Shown here one piece after another: positions 41,222-49,567 of a DNA stretch of 64,000 nt (position 1 is its first letter; each line of letters begins with the position of its first letter). A program made the position numbers and the translations under genes. The notes under the pieces are model-generated. The model ran no database searches. It worked only from the letters and a program-made list of their open reading frames with translations, and was not told the origin of the DNA. The DNA is taken from NCBI RefSeq assembly GCF_010730055.1, contig NZ_AP022575.1, positions 4,030,001 through 4,094,000 of the forward strand, read 5' to 3'. The DNA comes from Mycobacterium shinjukuense (GTDB taxonomy: Bacteria > Actinomycetota > Actinomycetes > Mycobacteriales > Mycobacteriaceae).

Positions 41222-42694
41222 CTACTGCGCCCAGGTGTGCACCGGTTGGTTGGCGTGCATGTGTTCGCAGTAGCGGCGCAGCATCTCGGCCAGCGCGGCA
41301 CGCCGGGTCATTCCGCCGGCCTCCAGCGCCCGCACCGTGGCCACCTGCCAACTCGCCCCGTTGCGCCCGGTCTGGGCGCGGCCCTCGATGACGCCCAGAA
41401 ACCGGTCGCGCACCTCGGCGTCCACACCCCAGCGACGCAATCCGTCGTGGGCCATCGGCAGCAACGTGCCCAACACCAGCTCCCGGGCGCTCACCTCGCC
41501 CAGGTCCGGCCAGAGCAGCCGGGCATCGCTGCCGTGCCTGGCTGCCGCCAGGAAATTGGCTTGTGCCGCAGCGAAACTCATTCTCGTCCACAGCGGGCGG
41601 TCGAATTCGGAGAGGCTGCGCAGCGCACCATAGTAGAAGGCCGAGTTGGCCAGCATGTCCACGACGGTGGGCCCGGCCGGCAACACCCGGTTCTCCAGCC
41701 GCAGGTGCGGCCGCCCGTCGACAACGTCATACACCGGCCGGTTCCAGCGGTACACCGTGCCGTTGTGCAGCCGCAATTCGGGAAGGTGCGGGGTGTGTCC
41801 GGCCGCCAGCTCGGCGACCGGGTCCTCGTCGGACACCTCGGGTAGCAGCGATGGGAAGTAGCGGATGTTTTCCTGGAACAGCTCGAGGACCGAGCCGATC
41901 CAACGTTCGCCGAACCACACCCGGGGTCGCACCCCCTGGGACTTCAGCTCTTCGGGTCGGGTGTCGGTGGACTGCCTGAACAGTTCGATCCGCGTTTCCG
42001 ACCATAGCCGGTGACCGAAGAAGTAGGGCGAGTTCGCGCCCAGCGCCAGCTGCGGCCCGGCCAACACCTGGGCCGCGTTCCAATTGGCAGCGAAATCCTC
42101 CGCGGGCACCTGCAAATGCAATTGCATACTGGTGCAGGCGGATTCGGGAGCGATGGACGCCGCGTGCCAACTCAGCGGTTCCGGACCGGAGATGGCTATT
42201 GGGATGTCCTGGCCGCGGGCCTTGAAGATCGACTCGTTGAGGGCGGTGTACCGCCGTGATTCGCTCATCCAGCCGCCGGTCAGATGTTCGGGCATCAGCG
42301 TGGGCAGGATGCCGATCACCACGATGTGTGCGCGTGCGGAGTTGGCTTTTCTCTCGGCATCGTTGAGGCTGGCCCGTACCTCCTTCTCCAGGTCCAACCC
42401 GGTGTGTCCGGGAAGTGGGCGGGGCGGCACATTGAATTCGATATTGTAGGCGCCCAATTCGGTTTGGAAGGCCGGATCCGCGATGGCGTCCAGCACGTAA
42501 CGGTTCGACATGGCGGGCTGGTAGTCGGCGTCGACGAGGTTGCATTCGATCTCCATGCCGGTGAGCGGCCGGTCGGATTCGAAGTCGAATCGCGCCAGCA
42601 TGGTCTCGAAGACGTCCAGACACTGCCGCAGCTTGCGCCGGTATTCCCGCTGATGCGCGCGAGTGTATGTGGTGCGCTTGACCTCTTCGCCCAC
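41222..42694 (-). CDS. Glutamate-cysteine ligase-like (ATP-grasp-related GCS2) protein
   Basis: A 490-residue protein resembling carboxylate-amine ligases of the GCS2 family: LTGMEIECNLVD near residue 45, LGAYNIEFNVPPRP, CTSMQLHLQVP and LRLENRVLP. It is distinct from EgtA and longer. The second GCS-type gene beside the ergothioneine operon is also present in the M. tuberculosis order I recall (Rv3698). It may make another gamma-glutamyl or amide-linked product. The start at 42694 gives MGEEVKRTTYTRAHQ. No experimental function is known to me. Confidence 0.8.
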   Translation of the reverse strand: MGEEVKRTTYTRAHQREYRRKLRQCLDVFETMLARFDFESDRPLTGMEIECNLVDADYQPAMSNRYVLDAIADPAFQTELGAYNIEFNVPPRPLPGHTGLDLEKEVRASLNDAERKANSARAHIVVIGILPTLMPEHLTGGWMSESRRYTALNESIFKARGQDIPIAISGPEPLSWHAASIAPESACTSMQLHLQVPAEDFAANWNAAQVLAGPQLALGANSPYFFGHRLWSETRIELFRQSTDTRPEELKSQGVRPRVWFGERWIGSVLELFQENIRYFPSLLPEVSDEDPVAELAAGHTPHLPELRLHNGTVYRWNRPVYDVVDGRPHLRLENRVLPAGPTVVDMLANSAFYYGALRSLSEFDRPLWTRMSFAAAQANFLAAARHGSDARLLWPDLGEVSARELVLGTLLPMAHDGLRRWGVDAEVRDRFLGVIEGRAQTGRNGASWQVATVRALEAGGMTRRAALAEMLRRYCEHMHANQPVHTWAQ

Positions 42695-42776
42695 AGAGTC
42701 GATGCAACAGGGTTACCGCCCACCGCGCAACAAGCAGGATGGCGCATCAGATGCGAATCAAACTAGCATCTGGTGT

Positions 42777-43001
42777 ATGCGCACCACGGTCGACCTCGAT
42801 GACGACGTCCTGCGAGCGTTGAAGCAGCGTCAGCGTGAGGAGCGCAAACCCCTGGGGCAGTTGGTATCCGAGCTACTGGCGCAAGCACTCGCGGCCCAGC
42901 CTCGTCCAAATGTGGAGATCCGCTGGGTGACGGCCGACCTGCGGCCGCGCGTGGATCTGGACGACAAGGACGCCGTCTGGGCGATCCTCGACCGAGCATG
43001 A
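42777..43001 (+). CDS. vapB48: Antitoxin VapB48-like
   Basis: A 74-residue antitoxin. The N-terminal ribbon-helix-helix (RTTVDLDDDVLRALKQRQ, then LGQLVSELLAQAL) binds the promoter, and the C-terminal stretch (WVTADLRPRVDLDDKDAVWAIL) should wrap the toxin. The stop overlaps the vapC ATG (ATGA), the usual coupling that keeps antitoxin in excess. It matches Rv3697A by position. Confidence 0.9.
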   Translation: MRTTVDLDDDVLRALKQRQREERKPLGQLVSELLAQALAAQPRPNVEIRWVTADLRPRVDLDDKDAVWAILDRA

Positions 43002-43498
43002 GCGAGACCTTCGACGTCGACATCCTGGTGTACGCGACGCATCGGGGCAGCCCGTTTCATGACAAGGCGAAGGCCCTCGTCGAACGGTTCCTGGCCGGAC
43101 CGGGCATCGTCTACCTGCTGTGGCCGGTCGCCCTCGGCTACCTGCGCATCGTCACCCATCCGACATTGCTCGATTCGCCGCTGACGCCCGATGCCGCGGC
43201 CGACAACATCGAACAGTTCGTCGCTGTGCCACACGTGCGGCGGGTCGGCGAAATCGACGGATTCTGGTCTGCCTATCGGCGGGTCGCCGGCAGCGTCAAA
43301 GCCAAGGGCAACCTGGTTCCAGCTGCCCACCTCGTTGCGCTCATGCAGCAGCACGGCATCGCCACGATCTGGAGTCACGACCGTGACTTGCGAAAGTTCG
43401 AAGGGATCAAGGTGCGCGATCCCTTCGGCGGCTCGGTAGACCATCATGGACGGTGCACAGATAAGGAGAGCAGTTGGCCGAGTCCGCCGAATTCGTAG
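42998..43498 (+). CDS. vapC48: PIN-domain protein VapC48-like, one catalytic aspartate missing
   Basis: A PIN-domain ribonuclease toxin by family. The first acidic residue is visible in FDVDILVYA, the next in NIEQF, and the last in WSHDRDLRKF. The third conserved position, normally Asp in a VPDAHLVAL-type segment, reads NLVPAAHLVAL, so Asp has become Ala. The C-terminus also runs on to 166 residues with an unrelated tail (VDHHGRCTDKESSWPSPPNS) that overlaps the glpK start by 25 bases; the M. tuberculosis protein I recall ends near the DPFSG equivalent. Both points suggest a toxin that has lost or weakened its activity. Confidence 0.88.
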   Translation: MSETFDVDILVYATHRGSPFHDKAKALVERFLAGPGIVYLLWPVALGYLRIVTHPTLLDSPLTPDAAADNIEQFVAVPHVRRVGEIDGFWSAYRRVAGSVKAKGNLVPAAHLVALMQQHGIATIWSHDRDLRKFEGIKVRDPFGGSVDHHGRCTDKESSWPSPPNS

Positions 43499-45000
43499 CC
43501 GCCATCGACCAGGGCACCACCAGCACCCGCTGCATGATCTTCAATCACGACGGTGCCGAGGTGGCCCGTCATCAACTCGAACACGAGCAGATCCTGCCCC
43601 GCGCCGGCTGGGTCGAGCACAATCCGGTCGAGATCTGGGAGCGCACCGCCTCGGTACTGATCTCGGTGCTGAACGCCACCGGGTTCTCGCCGAACGATAT
43701 TGCGGCACTGGGGATTACAAACCAACGCGAGACGACGCTGGTGTGGAATAGGAGTACCGGCAGACCCTATTACAACGCGATCGTCTGGCAGGACACCCGC
43801 ACCGACCGCATTGCGTCGGCGCTAGACCGGGACGGCCGCGGTGACGTGATCCGCCGCAAGGCCGGGTTGCCGCCGGCGACGTACTTCTCCGGCGGGAAGC
43901 TGCAGTGGATCCTGGAGAACGTCGACGGAGTACGCGCCGCCGCCGAAAAAGGTGACGCGCTGTTCGGCACGCCGGACACCTGGGTGCTGTGGAATCTGAC
44001 CGGCGGGCCGCGCGGCGGCGCTCACGTCACCGATGTGACCAACGCCAGCCGCACCATGCTGATGGATCTGGAGACCCTGGACTGGGACGACGAGCTGCTG
44101 TCGTTCTTCGGGATTCCGCGGGCTATGCTGCCGGCCATCGCGCCGTCGTCACCGCTGCGGCCGTACGGGGTCACCACCGACACCGGGCCGGTCGGCGGCG
44201 GGGTGCCCATCACCGGGGTGCTCGGCGACCAGCACGCGGCCATGGTTGGTCAGGTGTGCCTGGACGCTGGCGAGGCCAAAAACACCTACGGCACCGGCAA
44301 TTTCCTGCTGCTGAACACCGGCGAAGCGATCGTGCGCTCCGACAACGGCCTGCTGACCACCGTCTGCTACCAGTTTGGGGACGCCAAACCCGTGTACGCG
44401 CTGGAGGGTTCGATCGCGGTCACCGGCTCGGCGGTGCAGTGGCTGCGTGATCAGCTGGGCATCATCAGTGGGGCCGCGCAAAGCGAGGCGCTGGCACGTC
44501 AGGTCCCCGACAACGGCGGGGTGTATTTCGTGCCGGCGTTTTCCGGCTTGTTCGCCCCGTACTGGCGATCCGATGCGCGCGGCGCGATCGTCGGGTTGTC
44601 GCGGTTCAACACCAATGCCCATCTGGCGCGCGCGACGCTGGAGGCGATCTGCTATCAGAGCCGCGACGTGGTGGATGCCATGGAAGCGGATTCCGGTGTG
44701 CGCCTGGAGGTGTTAAAGGTCGACGGCGGGATCACCAGCAACGACTTGTGCATGCAGATCCAGGCCGATGTGCTGGGAGTGGACGTGGTACGGCCGGTGG
44801 TCGCCGAGACCACCGCGCTGGGCGCCGCCTATGCGGCGGGCCTGTCGGTGGGGTTCTGGGCCGATCCGTCGGACCTGCGGGCCAACTGGCACGAGGACAA
44901 GCGCTGGACACCGACGTGGAGCGACGAGCAGCGCGCGGCGGGATATGCCGGCTGGCGTAAGGCGGTGCAGCGGACCCTGGACTGGGTTGACGTGTCCTGA
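43474..45000 (+). CDS. glpK: Glycerol kinase
   Basis: Phosphorylates glycerol to sn-glycerol 3-phosphate with ATP. The FGGY-family marks are present: AAIDQGTTSTRCMIF at the N-terminus, GITNQRET, YNAIVWQDTRT, GTYGTGNF-type loop (KNTYGTGNFLLLN) and KVDGGITSNDLCMQIQAD. The 508-residue length is normal. The TTG at 43474 has AAGGAGAG just upstream, which fixes the start inside the end of vapC48. No glpF or glpD is adjacent. Only 34 bases separate it from the convergent PadR gene. Confidence 0.95.
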   Translation: MAESAEFVAAIDQGTTSTRCMIFNHDGAEVARHQLEHEQILPRAGWVEHNPVEIWERTASVLISVLNATGFSPNDIAALGITNQRETTLVWNRSTGRPYYNAIVWQDTRTDRIASALDRDGRGDVIRRKAGLPPATYFSGGKLQWILENVDGVRAAAEKGDALFGTPDTWVLWNLTGGPRGGAHVTDVTNASRTMLMDLETLDWDDELLSFFGIPRAMLPAIAPSSPLRPYGVTTDTGPVGGGVPITGVLGDQHAAMVGQVCLDAGEAKNTYGTGNFLLLNTGEAIVRSDNGLLTTVCYQFGDAKPVYALEGSIAVTGSAVQWLRDQLGIISGAAQSEALARQVPDNGGVYFVPAFSGLFAPYWRSDARGAIVGLSRFNTNAHLARATLEAICYQSRDVVDAMEADSGVRLEVLKVDGGITSNDLCMQIQADVLGVDVVRPVVAETTALGAAYAAGLSVGFWADPSDLRANWHEDKRWTPTWSDEQRAAGYAGWRKAVQRTLDWVDVS

Positions 45001-45034
45001 GGTCCCTTGCTCCGCCGGCGCCCTGGTGGCTTAC

Positions 45035-45730
45035 TTAGTCCTCGCCGAGAATGCCGTAGATCTCGCGGCGGGCATTGTTGATGATGTCGACGATGCGCTG
45101 TCGTTGCTCGGGGCTGGCGGTATGCGCCGACTGCACAATCGCACCCAACAGTTGGCGCGCGGCCGTCCGCAAGGTGAGGTGGCCTGGGTCGACGCCTTCG
45201 GCGATCTCGTCCCATGGTGGGGTTTCGATCTTCTCTGCAGCGGTGCGTCCTTCGGCGGTCAGCTCGAAAAGCTTCTTGCTGCCGTCGGTTTCGCTGGCGG
45301 TGATCAGGCCCTCGTCGTCGAGCAGCTGCAGCGTCGGGTACACCGAACCGGGGCTGGGCCGCCAGATTCCGTTGCTGCGTTCGGCGATCTGCTGGATCAT
45401 CTCGTAACCGTGCATCGGCTTTTCGCTCAGCAGCACCAGAATTGCTGCCCGCACGTCACCGCGCCGTCCGCGGCCGCCCCGGAGCCAACCGCCACGCGGG
45501 CCCGCCGGGCCGAAGCCGAAACCGAAACCGAAGCCGGGACCAAAGCCCGGGCCGAAACCCAACGGAGAGTCGTGATCGGCGGCGTGGTCACGCAGGTGTT
45601 CGAAGAACTCGCGCCGGGCGTGGCGCCTGGCGCTGTGTAGGGCGCGTTGTGCGGGCCCGGCCACCAAGCCGAATCCGAAGCCTGGCCGGGCGCTGAACGG
45701 GCCGTTTGGAGGGGTGAATGGGGTGCTCAT
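45035..45730 (-). CDS. PadR-family transcriptional regulator
   Basis: A 231-residue protein. The PadR winged-helix domain spans about residues 90-170 (RAAILVLLSEKPMHGYEMIQQIAERS, then GSVYPTLQLLDDEGLI), followed by a C-terminal dimerisation helix region. The first 90 residues are unusual: a basic helix (RALHSARRHARREFFEHL) and a Gly/Phe-rich stretch with repeated GFGPGFGPGF units. ATG 45730 with a GGAAG upstream gives MSTPFTPP. A palindromic AT-rich element just upstream suggests autoregulation. No effector or target gene is obvious. Confidence 0.88.
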   Translation of the reverse strand: MSTPFTPPNGPFSARPGFGFGLVAGPAQRALHSARRHARREFFEHLRDHAADHDSPLGFGPGFGPGFGFGFGFGPAGPRGGWLRGGRGRRGDVRAAILVLLSEKPMHGYEMIQQIAERSNGIWRPSPGSVYPTLQLLDDEGLITASETDGSKKLFELTAEGRTAAEKIETPPWDEIAEGVDPGHLTLRTAARQLLGAIVQSAHTASPEQRQRIVDIINNARREIYGILGED

Positions 45731-45748
45731 GTTCCGTGCTTCCTTCGG

Positions 45749-45775
45749 TATATCACTTTGCATCACGATATATCG
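45749..45775. promoter_or_regulatory. Candidate PadR operator
   Basis: TATATC (45749-45754) and GATATA (45767-45772) form an inverted repeat with 12-base spacing, and CGATATATCG (45766-45775) is itself palindromic. The AT-rich dyad lies 19 bases upstream of the PadR start in a GC-rich setting, as expected for an autoregulatory site. Confidence 0.55.
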
Positions 45776-45883
45776 AAAACTGCCGTGATGCAACGTTCCG
45801 GCGGTGTGCGACATCGTTGTGCCGGCGGGCGCTGTTGCTAGCCCACGCGTTCATGCTGGCGGTCGCCGTCGCGCGATAGCGGC

Positions 45884-46894
45884 TTAGCTCGGGGGCGCGA
45901 ACCCGCCGCCGTTCGGTGCCTGCCGTGGCCAGGGAACAGGTTGTGCGGCTGGCGGATCGGCCTCGGGCCAGGGGATCGCCGGCTGTTGTGGCTGGTGCGA
46001 CGGCCAGGCGGGCTGCCCGGGCGGCCACCCCGGGGCTTGCGGCCCCGCCGGCGGTGACCACGGCACCGGCGGGGGTCCTGTTGGCACCCAGGGAGCCGGC
46101 CCGGTGGCGCGCCAGGGCGCGGGCCCCATCGCGTGGGGCATCGCGGGGCCCATGGCAGGGCGGAGCCGGGCCAATTCGCGCCGGTGGCGCTCGGCGAGCA
46201 CGGCGGCCAGCACCAGCTCCGGCGGAGCGCCGGGTGGCGGCGGCGGGGCGATGCGGGACACCACGTCACCGGCGATCCGGTAGGCCATCTGCTGGCGCAG
46301 CGTGGGATCGAGTTGTGTTGCCCGGGACAGGAATTGACGCGCGATCTCGGCGTGGCCCGCGGTGAGCCCGGACAGCTGCAGCGACGACGCCCACCACGCC
46401 AGCGACGGCGGCATCGCCGGCGGTGGCCCTAACCGCGGGCCGCGTTCGCTCACCACGACGGTGCCGGCAAAGATGTCGCCGACGCGTTTGGCCTTGGGCG
46501 ACAACATGCTGCAGATCACGGCGGGGCTGCCCAGCAGCATCCAGATCTCCACGACCGACGCCAGCGCACGAAACAGCGCCTGCCGGAAGCGTTCCGGGCC
46601 GCCATCGTCGGAAACCACGCGCAGACCCATCACAATCTTGCCGATCGAGCGGCCCCGGGTCGCCGTTTCTATCGCCAACGGATAACCGACGAGCGCCAGC
46701 ACCGTGAAGATGATCAGGAACGCGACGGTCCACGCTTCGTCGAACTCGGTTAGGGTGGCCGCCCACAACATCAGCCCGAGGATGTAGCCCACGAAAATCA
46801 CGGTGATGTCGATCGCGGCGCTCACCGCCCGCACCGGCAGCTGGGCGATCTGCACATCGAGCACCACGGCGTCCCCGGTTACCACCTGCGACAT
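45884..46894 (-). CDS. RDD-family membrane protein with proline-rich C-terminus
   Basis: A 336-residue protein. The RDD domain occupies the first 150 residues, with two or three membrane spans (AAIDITVIFVGYILGLMLWA, FLIIFTVLALVGYPLAI) and the conserved arginine and aspartate positions (RSIGKIVMGLRVVSD, KRVGDIFAGTVVV). The second half is cytoplasmic: a helical segment, then a Pro/Trp/Gly-rich tail. ATG 46894 begins MSQVVTGDAV. It matches Rv3695. RDD proteins include transporters or antiporters in other bacteria; no function can be assigned here. It is divergent from the SpoIIM-like gene. Confidence 0.82.
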   Translation of the reverse strand: MSQVVTGDAVVLDVQIAQLPVRAVSAAIDITVIFVGYILGLMLWAATLTEFDEAWTVAFLIIFTVLALVGYPLAIETATRGRSIGKIVMGLRVVSDDGGPERFRQALFRALASVVEIWMLLGSPAVICSMLSPKAKRVGDIFAGTVVVSERGPRLGPPPAMPPSLAWWASSLQLSGLTAGHAEIARQFLSRATQLDPTLRQQMAYRIAGDVVSRIAPPPPPGAPPELVLAAVLAERHRRELARLRPAMGPAMPHAMGPAPWRATGPAPWVPTGPPPVPWSPPAGPQAPGWPPGQPAWPSHQPQQPAIPWPEADPPAAQPVPWPRQAPNGGGFAPPS

Positions 46895-46947
46895 ACCAGG
46901 AACGCTACCGGCATTGCGGCAACTACCTGCTGCGCTCGGCTCCGCCG

Positions 46948-46999
46948 AACGTGCACTCATGGCGAGAAATCGGACGATTCTTCGCCATGAGTGCACGTT
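46948..46999. repeat. Perfect 18-bp inverted repeat between divergent membrane genes
   Basis: AACGTGCACTCATGGCGA (46948-46965) is matched exactly by its reverse complement at 46982-46999, with a 16-base loop. It fills the gap between the RDD gene and the SpoIIM-like gene and lies about 25 bases before the latter's start. Confidence 0.75.
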
Positions 47000-47024
47000 G
47001 GGCGCGCTTCGGTAGGCTGCGCAA

Positions 47025-48017
47025 GTGGACGTCGACGCGTTCTTGCTGACCCACCGAAGCACGTGGAACCGGCTCGACCAGCTGATCAAGAAACGCCGCT
47101 CGCTGACCGGCGCCGAGGTCGACGAACTCGTCGAGCTCTACCAGCGGGTGTCCACACATCTGTCGATGCTGCGGTCGGTGTCCGCGGACTCGGTGGTGAT
47201 CGGTCGGCTCTCGAGCCTGGTCGCGCGCGCCCGGTCCGCGGTCACCGGCGCGCACGCCCCGCTGACCGGCACGTTCATCCGGTTCTGGACGGTGTCCTTC
47301 CCGGTGGTCGCCTACCGGACGTGGCGATGGTGGCTGGCGACGGCGGTGGCGTTCTTCGCCATCGCGGTGGTCATCGCTTGCTGGGTAGCCGGCAGTCCGG
47401 AGGTGCAGTCGGTCATCGGAACTCCAACTGACATCGACGAATTGGTCAACCACGACGTCCAGTCCTACTACAGCGAGCATCCCGCCGCGGCGTTCGCGCT
47501 ACAGGTCTGGGTGAACAACTCGTGGGTGGCGGCCAAATGCATCGCCATGTCGGTCGTGTTGGGGCTGCCAATACCGCTGGTGCTGTTCGACAACGCCGCC
47601 AACCTGGGAGTGATCGCCGGCCTGATGTTCCAGGCCGGCAAGGGCGGGCTGCTGCTGGGCCTGCTCCTTCCGCACGGACTGCTGGAGCTGACGGCGGTGT
47701 TCCTCGCCGCCGCCATCGGGATGAGGCTGGGGTGGTCGGTGATCTCGCCCGGTGACCGGCCGCGCGGGCAGGTTCTTGCCGAGCAGGGCCGCGGCGTCAT
47801 GTCGGTTGCCGTGGGGCTGGTGGGTGTGTTGGCGGTATCCGGGTTGATCGAAGCGGTGGTCACACCCGCACCGTTGCCGACATTTGTGCGGATCGGCATC
47901 GGCCTCGTCGCCGAGGCGGCGTTCTTGGCCTACATCATGCACTGTGGCCGCCGAGCCGCAAAAGCGGGGGAGACCGGGGATATCGAGGACGCGCCCGACG
48001 TCGTCCCCACCGGCTGA
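47025..48017 (+). CDS. SpoIIM-like integral membrane protein (stage II sporulation protein M family)
   Basis: A 330-residue protein with a soluble N-terminal helical part (about residues 1-95) and five or six membrane spans. Family marks include WVNNSWVAAKCIAMSVVLGLPIPLVLFDNAANLGV and LLPHGLLELTAVFLAAAIGMRLGWS. Despite the family name, mycobacteria do not form ordinary endospores; the DUF95/SpoIIM family commonly sits with RDD and DUF58/MoxR genes, as here and in Rv3694c, and may form a membrane complex with them. The GTG at 47025 begins (M)DVDAFLLTHRST. Confidence 0.85.
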   Translation: MDVDAFLLTHRSTWNRLDQLIKKRRSLTGAEVDELVELYQRVSTHLSMLRSVSADSVVIGRLSSLVARARSAVTGAHAPLTGTFIRFWTVSFPVVAYRTWRWWLATAVAFFAIAVVIACWVAGSPEVQSVIGTPTDIDELVNHDVQSYYSEHPAAAFALQVWVNNSWVAAKCIAMSVVLGLPIPLVLFDNAANLGVIAGLMFQAGKGGLLLGLLLPHGLLELTAVFLAAAIGMRLGWSVISPGDRPRGQVLAEQGRGVMSVAVGLVGVLAVSGLIEAVVTPAPLPTFVRIGIGLVAEAAFLAYIMHCGRRAAKAGETGDIEDAPDVVPTG

Positions 48018-48069
48018 GGCGCGCACCTATCCCCGACCGTGAAATCCACGACGCGACACGCGCTTAGCC

Positions 48070-49489
48070 TCAAGTGATCGCTGCAACACCTGACCGAGAG
48101 GTGTTGGTGCTGCATGGGTTACCAGACGGGGTTTCGGGGTCCGGGGGATCGGGTGCCGGATGGGGTGCGGGAGAAGTTCTGGAAGGCGCTGCAATCGGGG
48201 CTATCACCGACGGCGGCGGCCACGGTGGCCGGGGTGGCGGGTTTGACGGGCCGGAAATGGGCCAAGGCCGCGGGGTATCAGACCAATCCGAAGCACTACG
48301 GCATCCGGTACTCGGCCGAGGTCAGGGATGCATTCTGGGAGGCGCTGCGCACGGGGGCGACGCCGACGCAGGCGGCGGTAATCGCCGGCGTGTCGGAGCA
48401 CACCGCTCTGCGCTGGGTCGATCAGGCTGGATACGTGCCGAGAACACCTATTCCTGCTGGTGAAGAGCCCGACGCGGCGTCGCGGTCGATGTCGTTTGTC
48501 GAACGTTGCCGATTAGAGGAGCTACTCGTCGCGGGTATACGCAGGCTGGGGCCGCGCGACTGTTGGGACGGCATCCATCCACGATTGGTCGGGAGGTATG
48601 CCGGGGGGCGACGAGCTGTGGGTACCGTGCCCGCATCGCCCAGGACGCCGTTGACGCCAACCGCGCCCGCCCCAAGGCGCGCAAGCTGGAGTCCAGGCCG
48701 GCGCTGTTGGCCGAGGTTGTGCGACGCTTGCAGCAGCGGCACAGCCCCGAGCAGATCGCCGGGCGGCTGCGTGAGGACTTCCCCGACGATCCGGAGATGT
48801 GGGTGTCACACGAGACGATCTACCAGGCAATGTACGTCCAGCCCCGCGGGGAACTGGCCCGGCAGGTCAAGACCGCGCTGCGCACCGGAAGGACGCAACG
48901 AAAACCGCAGGGCCGCAAAGATATAGAAGACCGCAACCGGTTCAAGGCAGGCATGGTCAACATCAGTGAGCGACCCGCCGAGGCCGACGACCGGGCCATC
49001 CCAGGCCACTGGGAAGGCGACCTGATCATCGGCGCCAACAGCGGTTCGGCGATAGGGACCCTGGTGGAGCGCACCACCGGGTTCGTGATGCTGCTGCACT
49101 TACCCGGTGACCACACCGCCGCCACCGTCGCCGAGGCCATCACCGCAAAGATCCCCGACATCCCCGAAATCCTGCGCAGATCGTTGACCTGGGACCAAGG
49201 CGCCGAGATGGCGCTGCACACCAAGATCACCGAGGCCACCGGGCTGCCGATCTACTTCTGCGACCCACACAGCCCCTGGCAACGCGGCACCAACGAGAAC
49301 ACCAACGGCCTGCTTCGCCAGTACTTCCCCAAAGGCACCGACCTGTCCTTCCACGGACCCGGGATCCTCGACAACGTCGCCGCCGAACTCAACGCCCGAC
49401 CCCGCAAACGTCTCGGCTGGCGCACCCCCGCCGAAGAACTCGACCGACTACTCTCAGACCCGTCCACTTTTGTTGCAGCGACCGCCTGA
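48070..49489 (+). mobile_element. IS30-family insertion sequence
   Basis: The ends are an imperfect inverted repeat: about 19 bases, with TCGCTGCAACA identical on both sides (48078-48088 and, inverted, 49471-49481). The right repeat overlaps the end of the transposase gene. No short target duplication is visible. The element lies between the SpoIIM-like gene and the DUF58 operon, which are neighbours in the M. tuberculosis order I recall, so it is an insertion into that block. Confidence 0.8.
48114..49489 (+). pseudogene. IS30-family transposase split by a -1 frameshift
   Basis: The first part (48114 to about 48535) holds two duplicated helix-turn-helix units (LSPTAAATVAGVAGLTGRKWAK and ATPTQAAVIAGVSEHTALRW) and the start of the IS30 HTH (MSFVERCRLEELLVAG). 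The HTH continues in another frame (YTQAGAARLLGRHPSTIGREV), which runs to 49489 and carries the DDE core: GHWEGDLIIG, LTWDQGAEM and SPWQRGTNENTNG. Joining them needs a -1 shift near 48535 at GCGGGTATACG. No slippery heptamer is visible there, so a one-base deletion is more likely than programmed shifting. All three catalytic residues remain in the second frame. Confidence 0.8.
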
Positions 49490-49567
49490 ATCCAAGGCGC
49501 TGAGGCGTCGCCTGGTTCACACTCGCGACGCCGAAAGTCGGCGAAAGTCGCCGAAAGTCGCCGAAAC

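Noticed and set aside
48114..48926. Programmed -1 frameshifting in the IS30 transposase
   Set aside because: No slippery heptamer or downstream structure is apparent at the frame junction; simple mutation explains it better.
48060..49495. Target-site duplication of the IS30 element
   Set aside because: Flanking bases show no convincing 2-3 bp repeat, so none is claimed.
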